From the NCBI RefSeq assembly GCF_014155765.1, contig NZ_SCKT01000002.1, positions 156,427-220,426 of the forward strand: 64,000 nt of DNA, in the 5' to 3' direction. This document shows, in pieces, positions 10,556-19,181 of this stretch. Source of the DNA: Pantoea dispersa (GTDB lineage Bacteria > Pseudomonadota > Gammaproteobacteria > Enterobacterales > Enterobacteriaceae). A program made the position numbers and the translations under genes. Each line of letters starts with the position of its first letter. Position 1 is the stretch's first letter. The notes under the pieces were generated by a model. The model made no database searches. It saw only the letters and a list, made by a program, of their open reading frames with translations, and was not told the DNA's origin.

Positions 10556-10986
10556 CAAAGACTTAAGTAAAATTAATTGTAAAGGTTTTGTAAGCTTCTG
10601 TGCGCAGAATATCACCTAAACAATCAGACAGTTCCGCTTAATAAGAAAAAACAATAAACATGACGCAGTTTTAATTAAGTGATAAAAACAACTTTACCTA
10701 ACGCAAATAAACAACAGAAAATCAGCAACGGCCATTAAATCATTAATATCGCGCGATGGCGGCATGACGCCAGATTAAGCGGGCTGAATGAGATGAGGCC
10801 AGCCCGGTAAGGAAACGGTGCCATATTGATAAGCGCCACGGCAATCTGCGCTGACGCCGCAGTGTTGCGCCATGCGGACTTTTACTGTTGCTGAAACCAC
10901 GCACCTGCCTCACCGGATCGCCATTGCTGGCGACCGGGCGGATGCATGCCTGCATCCGATCGCGTATCAATCCCTCATGGCGGACA
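10556..10986. other. Intergenic region upstream of tpsBA and downstream of the aminotransferase
   Basis: About 430 bp without a convincing gene. Positions 10560-10745 are clearly A+T-rich compared with the flanks and probably carry the tpsBA promoter, reading leftward. The part from 10750 to 10986 has normal composition and lies downstream of the aminotransferase stop. It contains the hairpin listed at 10939-10958. Confidence 0.5.
10939..10958 (-). terminator. Hairpin after the aminotransferase gene
   Basis: CGGATGCA-TGCC-TGCATCCG is a perfect 8-bp stem with a 4-nt loop, 28 bp past the aminotransferase stop on the minus strand. No T-run follows, so it is a weak or factor-assisted terminator, or only an RNA 3' end stabiliser. 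Confidence 0.35.
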
Positions 10987-12195
10987 TCAGCGCAGTTTTG
11001 CCACCGCAGATTTCAGCCGCGCGCATGCCTGCTCCAGCAACGCATCGTCAACCGCATAGGCAATGCGTAAATAACCCGGCATGCCAAACGCCGATCCATG
11101 CAACACCGCAACCTGTGCATCCTGCAACAACCAGCTGGCCAGCGCGCTATCGTCCTCCAGTCGTTCCCCCTGCGGCGTCACGCATCCCAGTAACTTTTGG
11201 CAGTTGGCAAAAATATAGAATGCTCCCTGCGGCGCCCGGGCGCTGAGGCCGTTGCTGGTGGCGATCATTGTCAGCACCTGCTGACGTCGCCGATCAAGCG
11301 TAGCGAGCCAACCTGCCAGAAGTTCGGCCGGTTGCTGCAACGCGACAACCGCTGCTGCCTGCGAGATGCTGCTGGGATTAGAGGTACTCTGCGATTGCAG
11401 AATCTGCATCGCGTCAATCAGCCATGCCGGACCGGCAGCATAGCCGAGCCGCCAGCCGGTCATGGCATGGCTTTTTGAGACACCGTTAACTGTCAGCGTG
11501 CGTTCAGCCAGCTGCGGGGCCGCCGCGGCAAAAGTGCTGAATGGCGTGGCGTCGTAGCGTAACGGTTCGTAAATATCATCCGCCATGATTAACACCTGGG
11601 GATGATCGGTCAGCACCTCAGCCAGCGCCTGTAACTCCTGCGCACTGTAAACCGCACCGGTCGGGTTACCCGGTGAGTTCAGAATCACCCAACGCGTTGC
11701 CGGCGTCAGCGCGGCAGCCAGTTGTTGCGGCTGCAGCTTCCAGTCGTGCTGTTCGTCACAGGCCACGATCACCGGTTCGCCTTCCGCCAGCGTCACCATA
11801 TCCGGATAGGAAACCCAGTAAGGGGCAGGAATGATCACCTGCTGGCCAGCATCCAGCGTAGCCAGCAGTGCGTTGAAAATCAGCTGCTTGGCGCCGCTGC
11901 CGGCAATGATCTGCTCAGCGGTAAAATGCAGTTGGTTATCACGGGCAAACTTGGCGGCAATCGCTGTTTTGAGTTCGCGCGTACCGGAGACGGCGGTGTA
12001 TTTGGTTTGCTGCTGCACGATGGCGGCAATACCGGCATAGCTGATGCTGTCCGGCGTGGCAAAATCGAGTTCTCCCTCGCCGAGGTTGATTATCGCCTTG
12101 CCGGCGGCTTCCAGCGCACGCACCCGATCGGAAATCGCGGCGGTAGGAGATGGACGGACGCGCTGCATGCGACGAGCCAGTAGCTGACTATTCAT
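10987..12195 (-). CDS. PLP-dependent aminotransferase, class I/II (AspC/aspartate-aminotransferase-like)
   Basis: 402-aa fold-type I aminotransferase. The N-terminus LARRMQRVRPSPTAAISDRVRALEAAG and INLGEGELDFATP match the AAT-Igamma subgroup, in which GxPDF/GEGELDF binds substrate. NSPGNPTG is the conserved cofactor-site motif, ADDIYEPL carries the pyridine-N Asp and the Tyr, and VNGVSKSHAMTGWRLGY contains the Schiff-base Lys. The start ATG has GAGG 5-9 nt upstream. The gene is divergent from the glutaminase-like gene at 12264, and the shared 68-bp gap holds the AATACAAT motif also found at the other promoters of this cluster. I infer that it takes the amino group off a product of the neighbouring hydrolases. 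The exact amino acid is unknown. Confidence 0.88.
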   Translation of the reverse strand: MNSQLLARRMQRVRPSPTAAISDRVRALEAAGKAIINLGEGELDFATPDSISYAGIAAIVQQQTKYTAVSGTRELKTAIAAKFARDNQLHFTAEQIIAGSGAKQLIFNALLATLDAGQQVIIPAPYWVSYPDMVTLAEGEPVIVACDEQHDWKLQPQQLAAALTPATRWVILNSPGNPTGAVYSAQELQALAEVLTDHPQVLIMADDIYEPLRYDATPFSTFAAAAPQLAERTLTVNGVSKSHAMTGWRLGYAAGPAWLIDAMQILQSQSTSNPSSISQAAAVVALQQPAELLAGWLATLDRRRQQVLTMIATSNGLSARAPQGAFYIFANCQKLLGCVTPQGERLEDDSALASWLLQDAQVAVLHGSAFGMPGYLRIAYAVDDALLEQACARLKSAVAKLR

Positions 12196-12205
12196 AAATC
12201 CTCTT

Positions 12206-12233
12206 TTGTATATCCTGAATCAACTAATACAAT
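12206..12233. promoter_or_regulatory. Candidate FCD-regulator operator in the aminotransferase/glutaminase divergent promoter
   Basis: TTGTAT at 12206-12211 and ATACAA at 12227-12232 form an inverted pair around a 15-bp spacer that includes ATCCTGAAT. The right part, AATACAAT (12226-12233), is identical to the core found at 20040-20047 and 21114-21121, next to other genes of the cluster. Assignment to the regulator encoded at 20185 is inference. Confidence 0.4.
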
Positions 12234-12263
12234 TAATCACCCCATCCCAGCAGGAAGAGTGCC

Positions 12264-13325
12264 GTGTTACCTATTTTCATTGTTGATGATGCCCGCGTTC
12301 CGGCGCGCTTTGGGCTGCTTGCCAGCCTGTATGCTAATCAGCTGGCGTTACCGTTATGGAGCCTGCGCCCGGATTTCACCGGCGATTTCCCCGATAGCCA
12401 TCAGCATGTCGCGGCGGCAGGTTACTGCGTCACCAGCGGACTGTATCGGAGCGATACACTGCAGCACGAAGTCAGCGATGTTGCCCTGCTGCCTGCGAAC
12501 GAAGCCGTAATCGTCGTGGCACAGGCGGATGTAGCGCGCATTGCTCATCTGCCAGGCCAGCGCCTCAAGGCGCTTTCCTGTGAGACGACAATGCGGCTGC
12601 AGGATGGCAGCGACACCCTGCTGCAACATACCCTGACTGCACCGCCCCCCGGCCGCCACGCGCTGCGTATTGGTCTGATAGCGCGCGAGCACGATCAGCG
12701 TGACAGCAATCCGGCCACTCTCGAGGCGCTTTACGCCGCAGCCCGGGCGCTGGCGCTCGATGTGGATATTCACTTTTTCGCTCCCGCCGCACTGACAAAC
12801 GAGCTGTCCGAACTCGACGAGGTGCACGGCATTCTGCTACCGGGAGGTGCCTCGATGGCAGCGGTGCGCGGTCAAATCGCCGTGGCGCATGCCAGTCGGC
12901 AACGCAACATTCCCACACTGGGCCTGTGCCTCGGCATGCAGAGCATGTGCACGGCTGCGTTACAACGTCACCCAGAGCTCAGCCAGGCCATGCTGGCAGA
13001 AGTGGCACCGCAGGCCGCGGTGCACAGCTTTATTCCCTTTGCCGATGGTCGCCATCGCTGTGGTCTGCTGCCATACCCGGCCGCAGAGCCGTTTAACCTT
13101 ATGCATTACAACCATCGCTATCGCTTTAATCCGCAACTGCTGCCGCCGCTGCTGGCAAGCGGCGTGCAGGTTACCGCCCAGACTGATGACATCATCGAAG
13201 GCATTGCGCTGGCCGATCACCGTTTCTGGCAGGGGGTACAGGGGCATCCGGAGCTACAGTCGCGCCCGGATGCACCGCACCCGCTGTTTACGGCCTTTCT
13301 GCAGGCGCTGGTGACGCCAGCGTAA
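12264..13325 (+). CDS. Stand-alone class I glutamine amidotransferase, CTP-synthase C-domain-like
   Basis: 353-aa protein with a GATase-1 domain in its C-terminal half (about 140-350). Visible are the oxyanion strand GILLPGGA, the nucleophile elbow GLCLGMQSM with the catalytic Cys, the HRYRFN segment that resembles the HRHRYE region of CTP synthases, and the catalytic pair in GHPEL. The synthetase half of CTP synthase is absent. The first 130 residues resemble no synthetase and contain no Walker motif. The start is GTG with AGGAAG 6 nt upstream. It may hydrolyse a gamma-glutamyl or amide bond, or supply ammonia to a partner. The 3' end overlaps the convergent lyase gene by 38 bp. Function in the cluster is unknown. 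Confidence 0.78.
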   Translation: MLPIFIVDDARVPARFGLLASLYANQLALPLWSLRPDFTGDFPDSHQHVAAAGYCVTSGLYRSDTLQHEVSDVALLPANEAVIVVAQADVARIAHLPGQRLKALSCETTMRLQDGSDTLLQHTLTAPPPGRHALRIGLIAREHDQRDSNPATLEALYAAARALALDVDIHFFAPAALTNELSELDEVHGILLPGGASMAAVRGQIAVAHASRQRNIPTLGLCLGMQSMCTAALQRHPELSQAMLAEVAPQAAVHSFIPFADGRHRCGLLPYPAAEPFNLMHYNHRYRFNPQLLPPLLASGVQVTAQTDDIIEGIALADHRFWQGVQGHPELQSRPDAPHPLFTAFLQALVTPA

Positions 13326-14232
13326 CCCCGCTGCGTCCGTCGCTGGCCAGCCGTTGCATCACGCTGGTCAGCGCGACCAGCGCGTCTGGCGAGATCGGCT
13401 GCAGCGGTGCGCGCACCGTGCCGCCATTGAAACCGCGCAGCGCCATTGCCGCTTTCACCAGCTGCGGCTGGCCGTGCTGGCGTGCCAGCGTGCGATAGTC
13501 AAACCACAGCTGGTGCAGATCGCGCGCGGTGGCGGCATCGCCCTGTTCCAGCGCACGATAGCAGGCAAGGATGAGCTCCGGCAGCGCGCCGCTGTTGGTG
13601 GTACTGATGCCATCGAATCCGGCCATCATCGGGCCGGCAAAGGCCAGATCGGAGGCACAAAATAGACGCAGTTTGCCGCGCAGCCGGTTGGCAATCTGAT
13701 CGATGGCGGTTGGATTCAGATCGCCCTGTTTGATCCCCACCACGCCCGGTATCGCCGCCAGTTGCTCCAGCAGCGCTGGTGACAGGGTGATACCAATGCC
13801 CGGCGCGTTGTAAACCAGAATGCCGGTTTTCGACAGCGGTGCCATCTCAGCAAAATAGGCAAGAATTTGCGCGTCGGTAATTTCGCTGACAAAAGGCGCG
13901 GTGACCATCGGCAAACCGCCCAGATCCCCGGCCAGCTGCGTCAGCTCGCGGGCATCACGCGGGTCTGCGCTGGCGCTGCACAGCATCACCGCCACGCGAT
14001 CCTGCACGCAGTCCATTACGGCGTGAAACAGTGCACGGCGTTCTGGCACTGACATCACCGGAAATTCGCCATAAGTGCCGCCAATTAACAGGCCGTCGTA
14101 GCCAAGGCCGATGACGCGTTCGATATTTTCGCGCAGGGCGCCGAAGTCAATGTCGCCGCTGGCGCTGAAGGGCGTCACGGTAATGTTAAAGATACCGCGC
14201 AGGCGTTCACGGCATTCGCTGATGTCTTTCAT
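13288..14232 (-). CDS. Dihydrodipicolinate synthase / N-acetylneuraminate lyase family aldolase
   Basis: 314-aa class I aldolase of the DapA/NanA family, a TIM barrel that forms a Schiff base with a 2-oxo acid. Visible motifs: GIFNITVTPF at the start of strand 1, GGTYGEFP (the GGTTGE carboxylate-binding loop), VYNAPG with the catalytic Tyr, and GIKQGD with the Schiff-base Lys. It is longer than DapA (292 aa) by a C-terminal tail rich in Ala and Pro. As last gene of the minus-strand catabolic operon, with AAGGAAA before the ATG and 9 bp after the hydrolase gene, it is probably a catabolic lyase or dehydratase rather than the lysine-biosynthetic enzyme. Confidence 0.85.
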   Translation of the reverse strand: MKDISECRERLRGIFNITVTPFSASGDIDFGALRENIERVIGLGYDGLLIGGTYGEFPVMSVPERRALFHAVMDCVQDRVAVMLCSASADPRDARELTQLAGDLGGLPMVTAPFVSEITDAQILAYFAEMAPLSKTGILVYNAPGIGITLSPALLEQLAAIPGVVGIKQGDLNPTAIDQIANRLRGKLRLFCASDLAFAGPMMAGFDGISTTNSGALPELILACYRALEQGDAATARDLHQLWFDYRTLARQHGQPQLVKAAMALRGFNGGTVRAPLQPISPDALVALTSVMQRLASDGRSGVTLASPAPAERP

Positions 14233-14241
14233 CGGGTTTCC

Positions 14242-15411
14242 TTATAAGCAGGTTAATGGGCGAGCCAGCGAACCGAGCTGGCGATAGCCGGTTTCCGTCA
14301 CCACCACGGTTTCGCTAACGCCAACCGTAAACTCGCCGTAGATGCGCAGCGCCGGGGGGATATGGAAGGTCATGCCTGGCTGCAGTTCGGTGTTGACGCC
14401 ACTGTAGAGGCTGAGAATGCCGCCCTCGCCCCAGTCCGGCGCGAACGAGACACCAATGGAGTAGCCAGTGCGTTTTTTAAAGTTATCGGTGAAGCCCGCG
14501 CGATCGATCACCTGCTGGCAGGCTATGTGCGGTGCGGCACAGGTTGCGCCCGGCCGAATGGCATCCAGTGCCGCCTGGAGCGCCTCCTGACACACTTTCT
14601 CCATTTCCAGCGCAATAGCAGGGGGCCGCCCCAGCCATGCCGAGCGCATCAGCGCGGCGTGATAGCGATCGTGCGCGGCAGCCATCTCCAGAAACACCGG
14701 CTCATTATCCTGCAACACGCGACGACGCCAGGTTCCGTGAGGCACACCGCTGCGTGGGCCACTGGAAACCAGCGGCTCCATCCCGACATATTCGGATCCG
14801 GCCGCGATGGCGGCTCCCATCATGGCCGCGACCAGCGCATTTTCATCCGCCCCGGCACGCACTGCGGCCATACCGGCCTGCATGCCGGCGTCAACATAGC
14901 GCGCCGCCTGGGCGATCTTTTCCACTTCCGCCGGCGACTTCACTGCGCGCAGCGGCTCAATCACCCCGGCGGTATCGGCGAGGCTGCCGATGCGACTTTG
15001 TAACGCCTCATACACGGCTATCGGCAAAAACCAGCCGCGTTTGTCCAGCCCGACACGCTTACTAAGCCAGCCGCGCTGCTGCAGCAGGGCAACGAGAAAA
15101 TCAACCGGGTTATCGCCATCCTGATAGATGGCGGCATCTGAGATAAAGGTGTTGGCGATAAAGTTAAAGTATTCGAGCTGGCGGATAACAAACACCGGAT
15201 CCCCTTCTGTTGGCAGCACCAGCGCCTGAAAGGTGTAATAGCCCGGTGTTTGCTGACCGGTTAACCAGAAGATATTTTCTGGTCCGGTCACAATCATCAC
15301 ATCAACGCCGGCCGCATTGAGACGTTCGCGGGTGCGCTGGATGCGTTGTGCGTACTCCTGTGCGCTAAAGGCGGATTCACTTCCCTGGATAACATTATTC
15401 AGCTGTTGCAT
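14242..15411 (-). CDS. M24 creatinase-fold hydrolase (ectoine hydrolase/Xaa-Pro dipeptidase-like)
   Basis: 389-aa pita-bread-fold protein. The N-terminal creatinase domain contains VMIVTGPENIFWLTGQQTPGY. The C-terminal catalytic domain contains SSGPRSGVPHGTW (with the conserved His) and KKRTGYSIGVSFAPDWGEGG, which I associate with ectoine hydrolase DoeA and creatinase-like members. The metal-binding Asp pair of true aminopeptidases is not seen: the equivalent stretch reads LEMAAAHDRYHAAL. I expect hydrolysis of a C-N bond in an amidine, lactam or dipeptide-like compound. The start was moved to the ATG at 15411, which has AGGAG 8 nt upstream; the longer frame to 15477 lies inside the preceding gene. 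It overlaps that gene by 17 bp, implying translational coupling. Confidence 0.82.
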   Translation of the reverse strand: MQQLNNVIQGSESAFSAQEYAQRIQRTRERLNAAGVDVMIVTGPENIFWLTGQQTPGYYTFQALVLPTEGDPVFVIRQLEYFNFIANTFISDAAIYQDGDNPVDFLVALLQQRGWLSKRVGLDKRGWFLPIAVYEALQSRIGSLADTAGVIEPLRAVKSPAEVEKIAQAARYVDAGMQAGMAAVRAGADENALVAAMMGAAIAAGSEYVGMEPLVSSGPRSGVPHGTWRRRVLQDNEPVFLEMAAAHDRYHAALMRSAWLGRPPAIALEMEKVCQEALQAALDAIRPGATCAAPHIACQQVIDRAGFTDNFKKRTGYSIGVSFAPDWGEGGILSLYSGVNTELQPGMTFHIPPALRIYGEFTVGVSETVVVTETGYRQLGSLARPLTCL

Positions 15412-16498
15412 AACCAGACTCCTGGAGAAAAGTGGCGCGCGCGGCATCAAATTGCACGCCCAGGCCGGGTAAATCATTGATGAAGACAGTGCCCTGCTGA
15501 TAATGCAGGCCGCTCACCGCATCGTTTATCAGGCCATCGGCACCGTACAGCTCTGCGAAACGCGGCTGCACGGCGCGACACACCTGCAGCGCCGCCGCTG
15601 TTGCCGCATGGCCTTCGTTCATCTGACCTATCATGAAAGGGATGCTGGCCGCCTGCAGGCGCCGTGCTGCCGCAAGCGTCGGCGCAATGCCGCCCAGCTT
15701 CACCAGCTTAAGATGGCCCCACAGCGCGCCGTTCGCCGCCATCAGTTGATCGATGGCTGCCGGGCTATTCAGGCTCTCGTCCAGCATGATCGGCACGCCA
15801 TAACCGCTCAGTTGCGCCAGTGCGGCATCGTTAGCCGGTGCCAGCGGCTGTTCGACATAGCTGAGATTCAGCGCCTGCAGCGCCGGAAAAGCGGCGTGCG
15901 CCTGTGCCAGAGACCACTGACCGTTGACATCAATCGCCAGCGTGATGGCCTCACCAAAGCGGGCGCGCAGGGCGTGCAACCGCGCCAGATCGGTCGCCAC
16001 ATCCGCCACGCCGGTACGCAGTTTGAGCTGAGTAAAGCCACGTGCAACGTACTGTTCAGCCTGCGTCAGCATTTGCGCTTCACTGCCCCAGAACAGCGTC
16101 TGGTTGGTCGGGTAGCCGGGGCTGGCCGCAGCGGCACCGAGCCAGTGCGCAAGGCTTACGCCGGCCTGCTGCGCCAGTAAATCATGCAGCGCCATGTCGA
16201 ACAGCATGCGGGCCGGCGCCAGCAGTCCCGCCCCATCCGCATGCACACGCTCCAGCATCGCCTGCGGCGCCAGTGCCCAGTTCCAGGCTGCCAGGACGCT
16301 GGTGATATTTTCCAGCACCCGATCGGCGCTGTAGCCATGCAGGTACTGAATGTTGAGCCGCACCTCGCCCGTGCCGCAGCGCGTGCCATCGTCCAGCCGC
16401 AGCCACAGCGTATCCAGCGCGCTGATTGCGCCCGAGGACGCGGTGTGCAGCGTGACTGCGTCATAGCGCAGCTGACCGCGCCAAAGCGTTGCTTTCAC
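15395..16498 (-). CDS. Mandelate racemase / muconate-lactonizing enzyme family protein (enolase superfamily)
   Basis: 367-aa enolase-superfamily enzyme that abstracts a proton alpha to a carboxylate. The N-terminal capping domain is followed by the barrel. The first acid/base site reads QLKLRTG, K159-x-R161, where a second Lys is usual. Metal ligands are D190 (AIDVNGQW), E216 (YVEQPL) and D240-E241 (MLDESL). The opposite-face base is K264 or K267 in HLKLVKLGG, as in the MLE/dipeptide-epimerase branch. Its neighbours (deacylase, M24 hydrolase, amino-acid importer) favour epimerisation or racemisation of an N-acylated or cyclic amino acid, but the substrate cannot be read from the sequence. It starts with a 4-bp ATGA overlap with the deacylase gene. 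Confidence 0.85.
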   Translation of the reverse strand: MKATLWRGQLRYDAVTLHTASSGAISALDTLWLRLDDGTRCGTGEVRLNIQYLHGYSADRVLENITSVLAAWNWALAPQAMLERVHADGAGLLAPARMLFDMALHDLLAQQAGVSLAHWLGAAAASPGYPTNQTLFWGSEAQMLTQAEQYVARGFTQLKLRTGVADVATDLARLHALRARFGEAITLAIDVNGQWSLAQAHAAFPALQALNLSYVEQPLAPANDAALAQLSGYGVPIMLDESLNSPAAIDQLMAANGALWGHLKLVKLGGIAPTLAAARRLQAASIPFMIGQMNEGHAATAAALQVCRAVQPRFAELYGADGLINDAVSGLHYQQGTVFINDLPGLGVQFDAARATFLQESGYATAE

Positions 16499-17670
16499 GT
16501 TGCAGACTCCTGCGGCAGCATCGCCAGTGCCACGTCGAGGTAGATGGCTGCGGCAGCAATAAATTCTTCAACAGGCACGAACTCATCTGGCTTGTGAGCC
16601 ACCGCCAGACTGCCGGGTCCGATCACCACGCCTTTCGCCCCGAGCGAACGAAAATGCACTAAATCGCATCCCCCCTGAAAACCAAACGGGCCCGGTTCCG
16701 CCTGCCCATGGCGACGACAGGCGGCGAGGCTGTGCTGCACAATCGCTTCGTTACTGTCGGTCTCGGTGGCCCCGCCCGTGGTGGCCTGCCAGGCGATGAT
16801 TTCCGCCTCAACGCCGGCAGTGGCTTTCGCGTGGTCAAGCAGCTGCTGCAGTTCGGCCTTCACCGCCTGCTCGTCCTCACCAGGCACCATGCGGCGGTCG
16901 AGGAGCAGCTCGCAGCTGTCCGGCACCACGTTATCAGCGTGCCCCCCGTGGATGCGCGTCACCGTCAGGCTGGCATTGCCCACCAGCGCGTGGCAGCGAC
17001 AGCGCACCTGCTGCTGATGCGACTGCTCAATCAGGCCCAGTAACCTGGCGGACTGATAGATGGCGTTTATCCCCAGCTCGGGCGTGCCCGAGTGCGCCGT
17101 TACGCCCTTCACCCTGACGCGCGGTCGCAGGCTGCCTTTATGGGCAGAAAACGTGGCGTTGCCGGTGGGTTCGCCAATCACCGCAAAATCGATGGCCGGC
17201 GGTGCCTGCCGGACATAAAACTTCGCGCCTTCACTGGCGACCTCTTCATCGGCGGTGAACACCCCCATCAGCGTACCGGACCAGCGGTGGCGACTGGCGG
17301 CCAGCAGGCGCAGCGCTTCCACCATCGCCACCAGCGGTCCTTTGGCATCGCAGGCACCACGACCGTACAGGCGTCCCTCGCGCTCGGTAAGGGTAAAGGG
17401 ATCGCTACGCCAGCCGCTGCCGGCAGGCACTGTATCCAGATGGGTATTGAAGGCGAAGCAGGGTCCGGCGCCGTTGTGCAGAACCGCGATGACGTTGGTG
17501 CGCCCTGCCGCATATTCACTGAACGACAGGTCAAAACCGGCCTCGCGCAGCCAGCCGGCCACGCACTCTGCCGCTTCGCGCTCCTGACCGGGAGGATTTT
17601 CTGTATTGATGGCAACCAGCGTGGCGAGGTCGCGCTTCATGCGCACGCTGTCGACCGGGTGAATAGTCAT
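16495..17670 (-). CDS. M20 zinc peptidase / ArgE-DapE-type deacylase
   Basis: 391-aa di-zinc amidohydrolase of the ArgE/DapE/CPG2 family, probably removing an acyl group from an amino acid. Motifs in order: NTHLDTVP (first metal His and catalytic Asp), GRGACDAKGP (bridging Asp), FTADEEVAS (catalytic Glu and metal Glu), VIGEPT, a dimerisation lid with GVTAHSGTPELG, and AHKPDEFV near the end with the last metal His. The start at 17670 has GGAG upstream, and the longer frame to 17829 would run back into the ATPase gene. It sits 13 bp after the ABC ATPase gene and overlaps the next gene by 4 bp, so it is co-transcribed with the transporter whose cargo it presumably processes. Confidence 0.88.
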   Translation of the reverse strand: MTIHPVDSVRMKRDLATLVAINTENPPGQEREAAECVAGWLREAGFDLSFSEYAAGRTNVIAVLHNGAGPCFAFNTHLDTVPAGSGWRSDPFTLTEREGRLYGRGACDAKGPLVAMVEALRLLAASRHRWSGTLMGVFTADEEVASEGAKFYVRQAPPAIDFAVIGEPTGNATFSAHKGSLRPRVRVKGVTAHSGTPELGINAIYQSARLLGLIEQSHQQQVRCRCHALVGNASLTVTRIHGGHADNVVPDSCELLLDRRMVPGEDEQAVKAELQQLLDHAKATAGVEAEIIAWQATTGGATETDSNEAIVQHSLAACRRHGQAEPGPFGFQGGCDLVHFRSLGAKGVVIGPGSLAVAHKPDEFVPVEEFIAAAAIYLDVALAMLPQESAT

Positions 17671-17683
17671 TATGGCTCCGCTG

Positions 17684-18430
17684 TTAATGTAGGATTTGAT
17701 CGAGAAAACGCTGGGCGCGTTCGCTAATCTGGCGGTTGAAGAAGTCGCTGGCGCTGGCGCGCTCCAGGATTTCGCCCTCTTCCATGAACAGAATCTGACT
17801 GGCGGCACGGCGCGCGAACCCCATTTCATGGGTGACGACCATGCTGGTCATGCCTTCGGCGCTCAGTTCCGCCATCACATCAAGCACTTCGCGGATCATC
17901 TCCGGATCGAGCGCTGACGTGGGTTCGTCGTACAGCATCAGTTCCGGCTTCATCGCCAGCGCCCGGGCAATGGCCACGCGCTGCTGCTGACCGCCAGACA
18001 ATTCGTCGGGGAAATGATCGGCCCGATCGTGAATACGCACCTTCGCCAGCAGCGCTTCTGCCTGTTTGCGTGCCGTGATGCGGTTGACGCCGAGTACCGT
18101 CATCGGTGCCAGCATGATGTTTTCCGCCGCCGTCAGATGGGAAAACAGCTCGTAGTTCTGAAACACCATGCCAATACGCTGGCGCAACTGGTGCGGCGGC
18201 ACTTCTCCCCGGCTGATATTCTGGCGGGTGAAGAACACATCGCCGCTATCGGCGGGTGACAACAGATTGACGCAGCGCAGCAGCGTAGATTTGCCGGAAC
18301 CGGAAGGCCCAATCAGCACCACCGTTTCCCCACGCTGAACGCTAAGCGAACAGTTCTTCAATACCGGCTGACGGCCAAAGCTCTTGTCGATGCCAATCAA
18401 CTCCAGCAGCGGTGGTTTTGTCTCGTTCAT
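17684..18430 (-). CDS. Polar amino-acid ABC transporter ATP-binding protein (GlnQ/HisP-like)
   Basis: 248-aa ATPase subunit of a polar-amino-acid uptake transporter. Walker A is GPSGSGKS, the Q-loop lies in [16 protein letters not shown], the signature is [15 protein letters not shown], Walker B is [13 protein letters not shown], and the switch His is in VVTHEMGF. The start at 18430 has GGAG upstream and overlaps the permease stop by 4 bp (ATGA). A longer frame extends to 18595 inside the permease gene and is rejected. Confidence 0.93.
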   Translation of the reverse strand: MNETKPPLLELIGIDKSFGRQPVLKNCSLSVQRGETVVLIGPSGSGKSTLLRCVNLLSPADSGDVFFTRQNISRGEVPPHQLRQRIGMVFQNYELFSHLTAAENIMLAPMTVLGVNRITARKQAEALLAKVRIHDRADHFPDELSGGQQQRVAIARALAMKPELMLYDEPTSALDPEMIREVLDVMAELSAEGMTSMVVTHEMGFARRAASQILFMEEGEILERASASDFFNRQISERAQRFLDQILH

Positions 18431-19161
18431 GACAGATCTCCTGCGGTATCCGCCGCTTTGGTTAACCGACGGTGGCGCGCCCGGGCCTTTTGCCATTTTC
18501 CACGCCGCAGTTTCGGGTCGAGCGTGCGCTCCAGCCACGACTGAAACAGCATGAACAGCGAGGTCAGCAGCAGGTAATAGAGCCCCGCCGCGCAAAGCGC
18601 CTCGAAATAGCGGAAGCTGGCGCTGGCGGTCTGGTTCGCCACCAGCAACAACTCCTGCACCGCAATCACCGATACCAGCGCGCTGGACTTCAGCATGCTG
18701 ATCATCTGATTGCCCATGGGTGGCAGCACGATGCGCGCGGCCTGCGGCAAGACAATCTTGCGCATGATCTGGGCGTGGGTCATTCCCAGCGCCATACCGG
18801 CGGTGCGCTGGCCGCTTTTTACCGCCTGTAAGCCGGAACGTAATATCTCCGCCATGTAGGCGCCCTCATTAAGCGACAGCGCCAGCACAGCACAGGTAAA
18901 CGCGGAGAAGCGCAGACCGAAACCAGGCAACACGTTGTAGACAAAGATGATCTGGAACAGCACCGGCGTACCGCGAAACAGCCAGAGATAAAAAAACGCC
19001 AGCCCTTTCGCGGCACGAAATGGCGCTTCCTGTAGCAGCGCCAGCACCAGTCCCAGCACTACGCCGCACAACAGCGAGCACAGAGTAATCAGCAGCGTCA
19101 TCCACGCGCCCTGCAGAAATTCGCGGGAGAGGAAGTACTGCCACATTAAATCGATCGACAT
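18427..19161 (-). CDS. Polar amino-acid ABC transporter permease (HisMQ family)
   Basis: 244-aa inner-membrane permease with about five hydrophobic segments. The family features are the N-terminal GAWMTLLITLCSLLCGVVLG, the FFYLWLFRGTPVLFQI segment, and the ATPase-coupling EAA loop around GMALGMTHAQIMRKIVLPQAARIVLP. Only one permease is encoded, so it probably works as a homodimer with the ATPase at 17684. The C-terminus is basic (KLRRGKWQKARARHRR) and extends past the last membrane helix. It lies 20 bp after the binding-protein gene. Confidence 0.92.
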   Translation of the reverse strand: MSIDLMWQYFLSREFLQGAWMTLLITLCSLLCGVVLGLVLALLQEAPFRAAKGLAFFYLWLFRGTPVLFQIIFVYNVLPGFGLRFSAFTCAVLALSLNEGAYMAEILRSGLQAVKSGQRTAGMALGMTHAQIMRKIVLPQAARIVLPPMGNQMISMLKSSALVSVIAVQELLLVANQTASASFRYFEALCAAGLYYLLLTSLFMLFQSWLERTLDPKLRRGKWQKARARHRRLTKAADTAGDLS

Positions 19162-19181
19162 AGCTTTCTCCGGTCAGCGGA

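Noticed and set aside
8872-10615. GTG at 10615 as tpsB start
   Set aside because: It would put about 20 residues before a good signal peptide, and its AGG is almost on top of the GTG; the ATG at 10555 or 10552 is preferred.
14242-17670. Complete ectoine degradation pathway
   Set aside because: The M24 protein resembles ectoine hydrolase, but there is no DoeB-type (AstE-like) deacetylase, no aldehyde dehydrogenase and no ectoine-type transporter. The M20 enzyme is of ArgE/DapE type.
15411-19161. Longer 5' extensions of the M24, M20 and ATPase genes
   Set aside because: The extra codons overlap the upstream genes by 60-170 bp and have no family similarity; internal ATGs have clear Shine-Dalgarno sequences and 4-17 bp overlaps typical of the operon.
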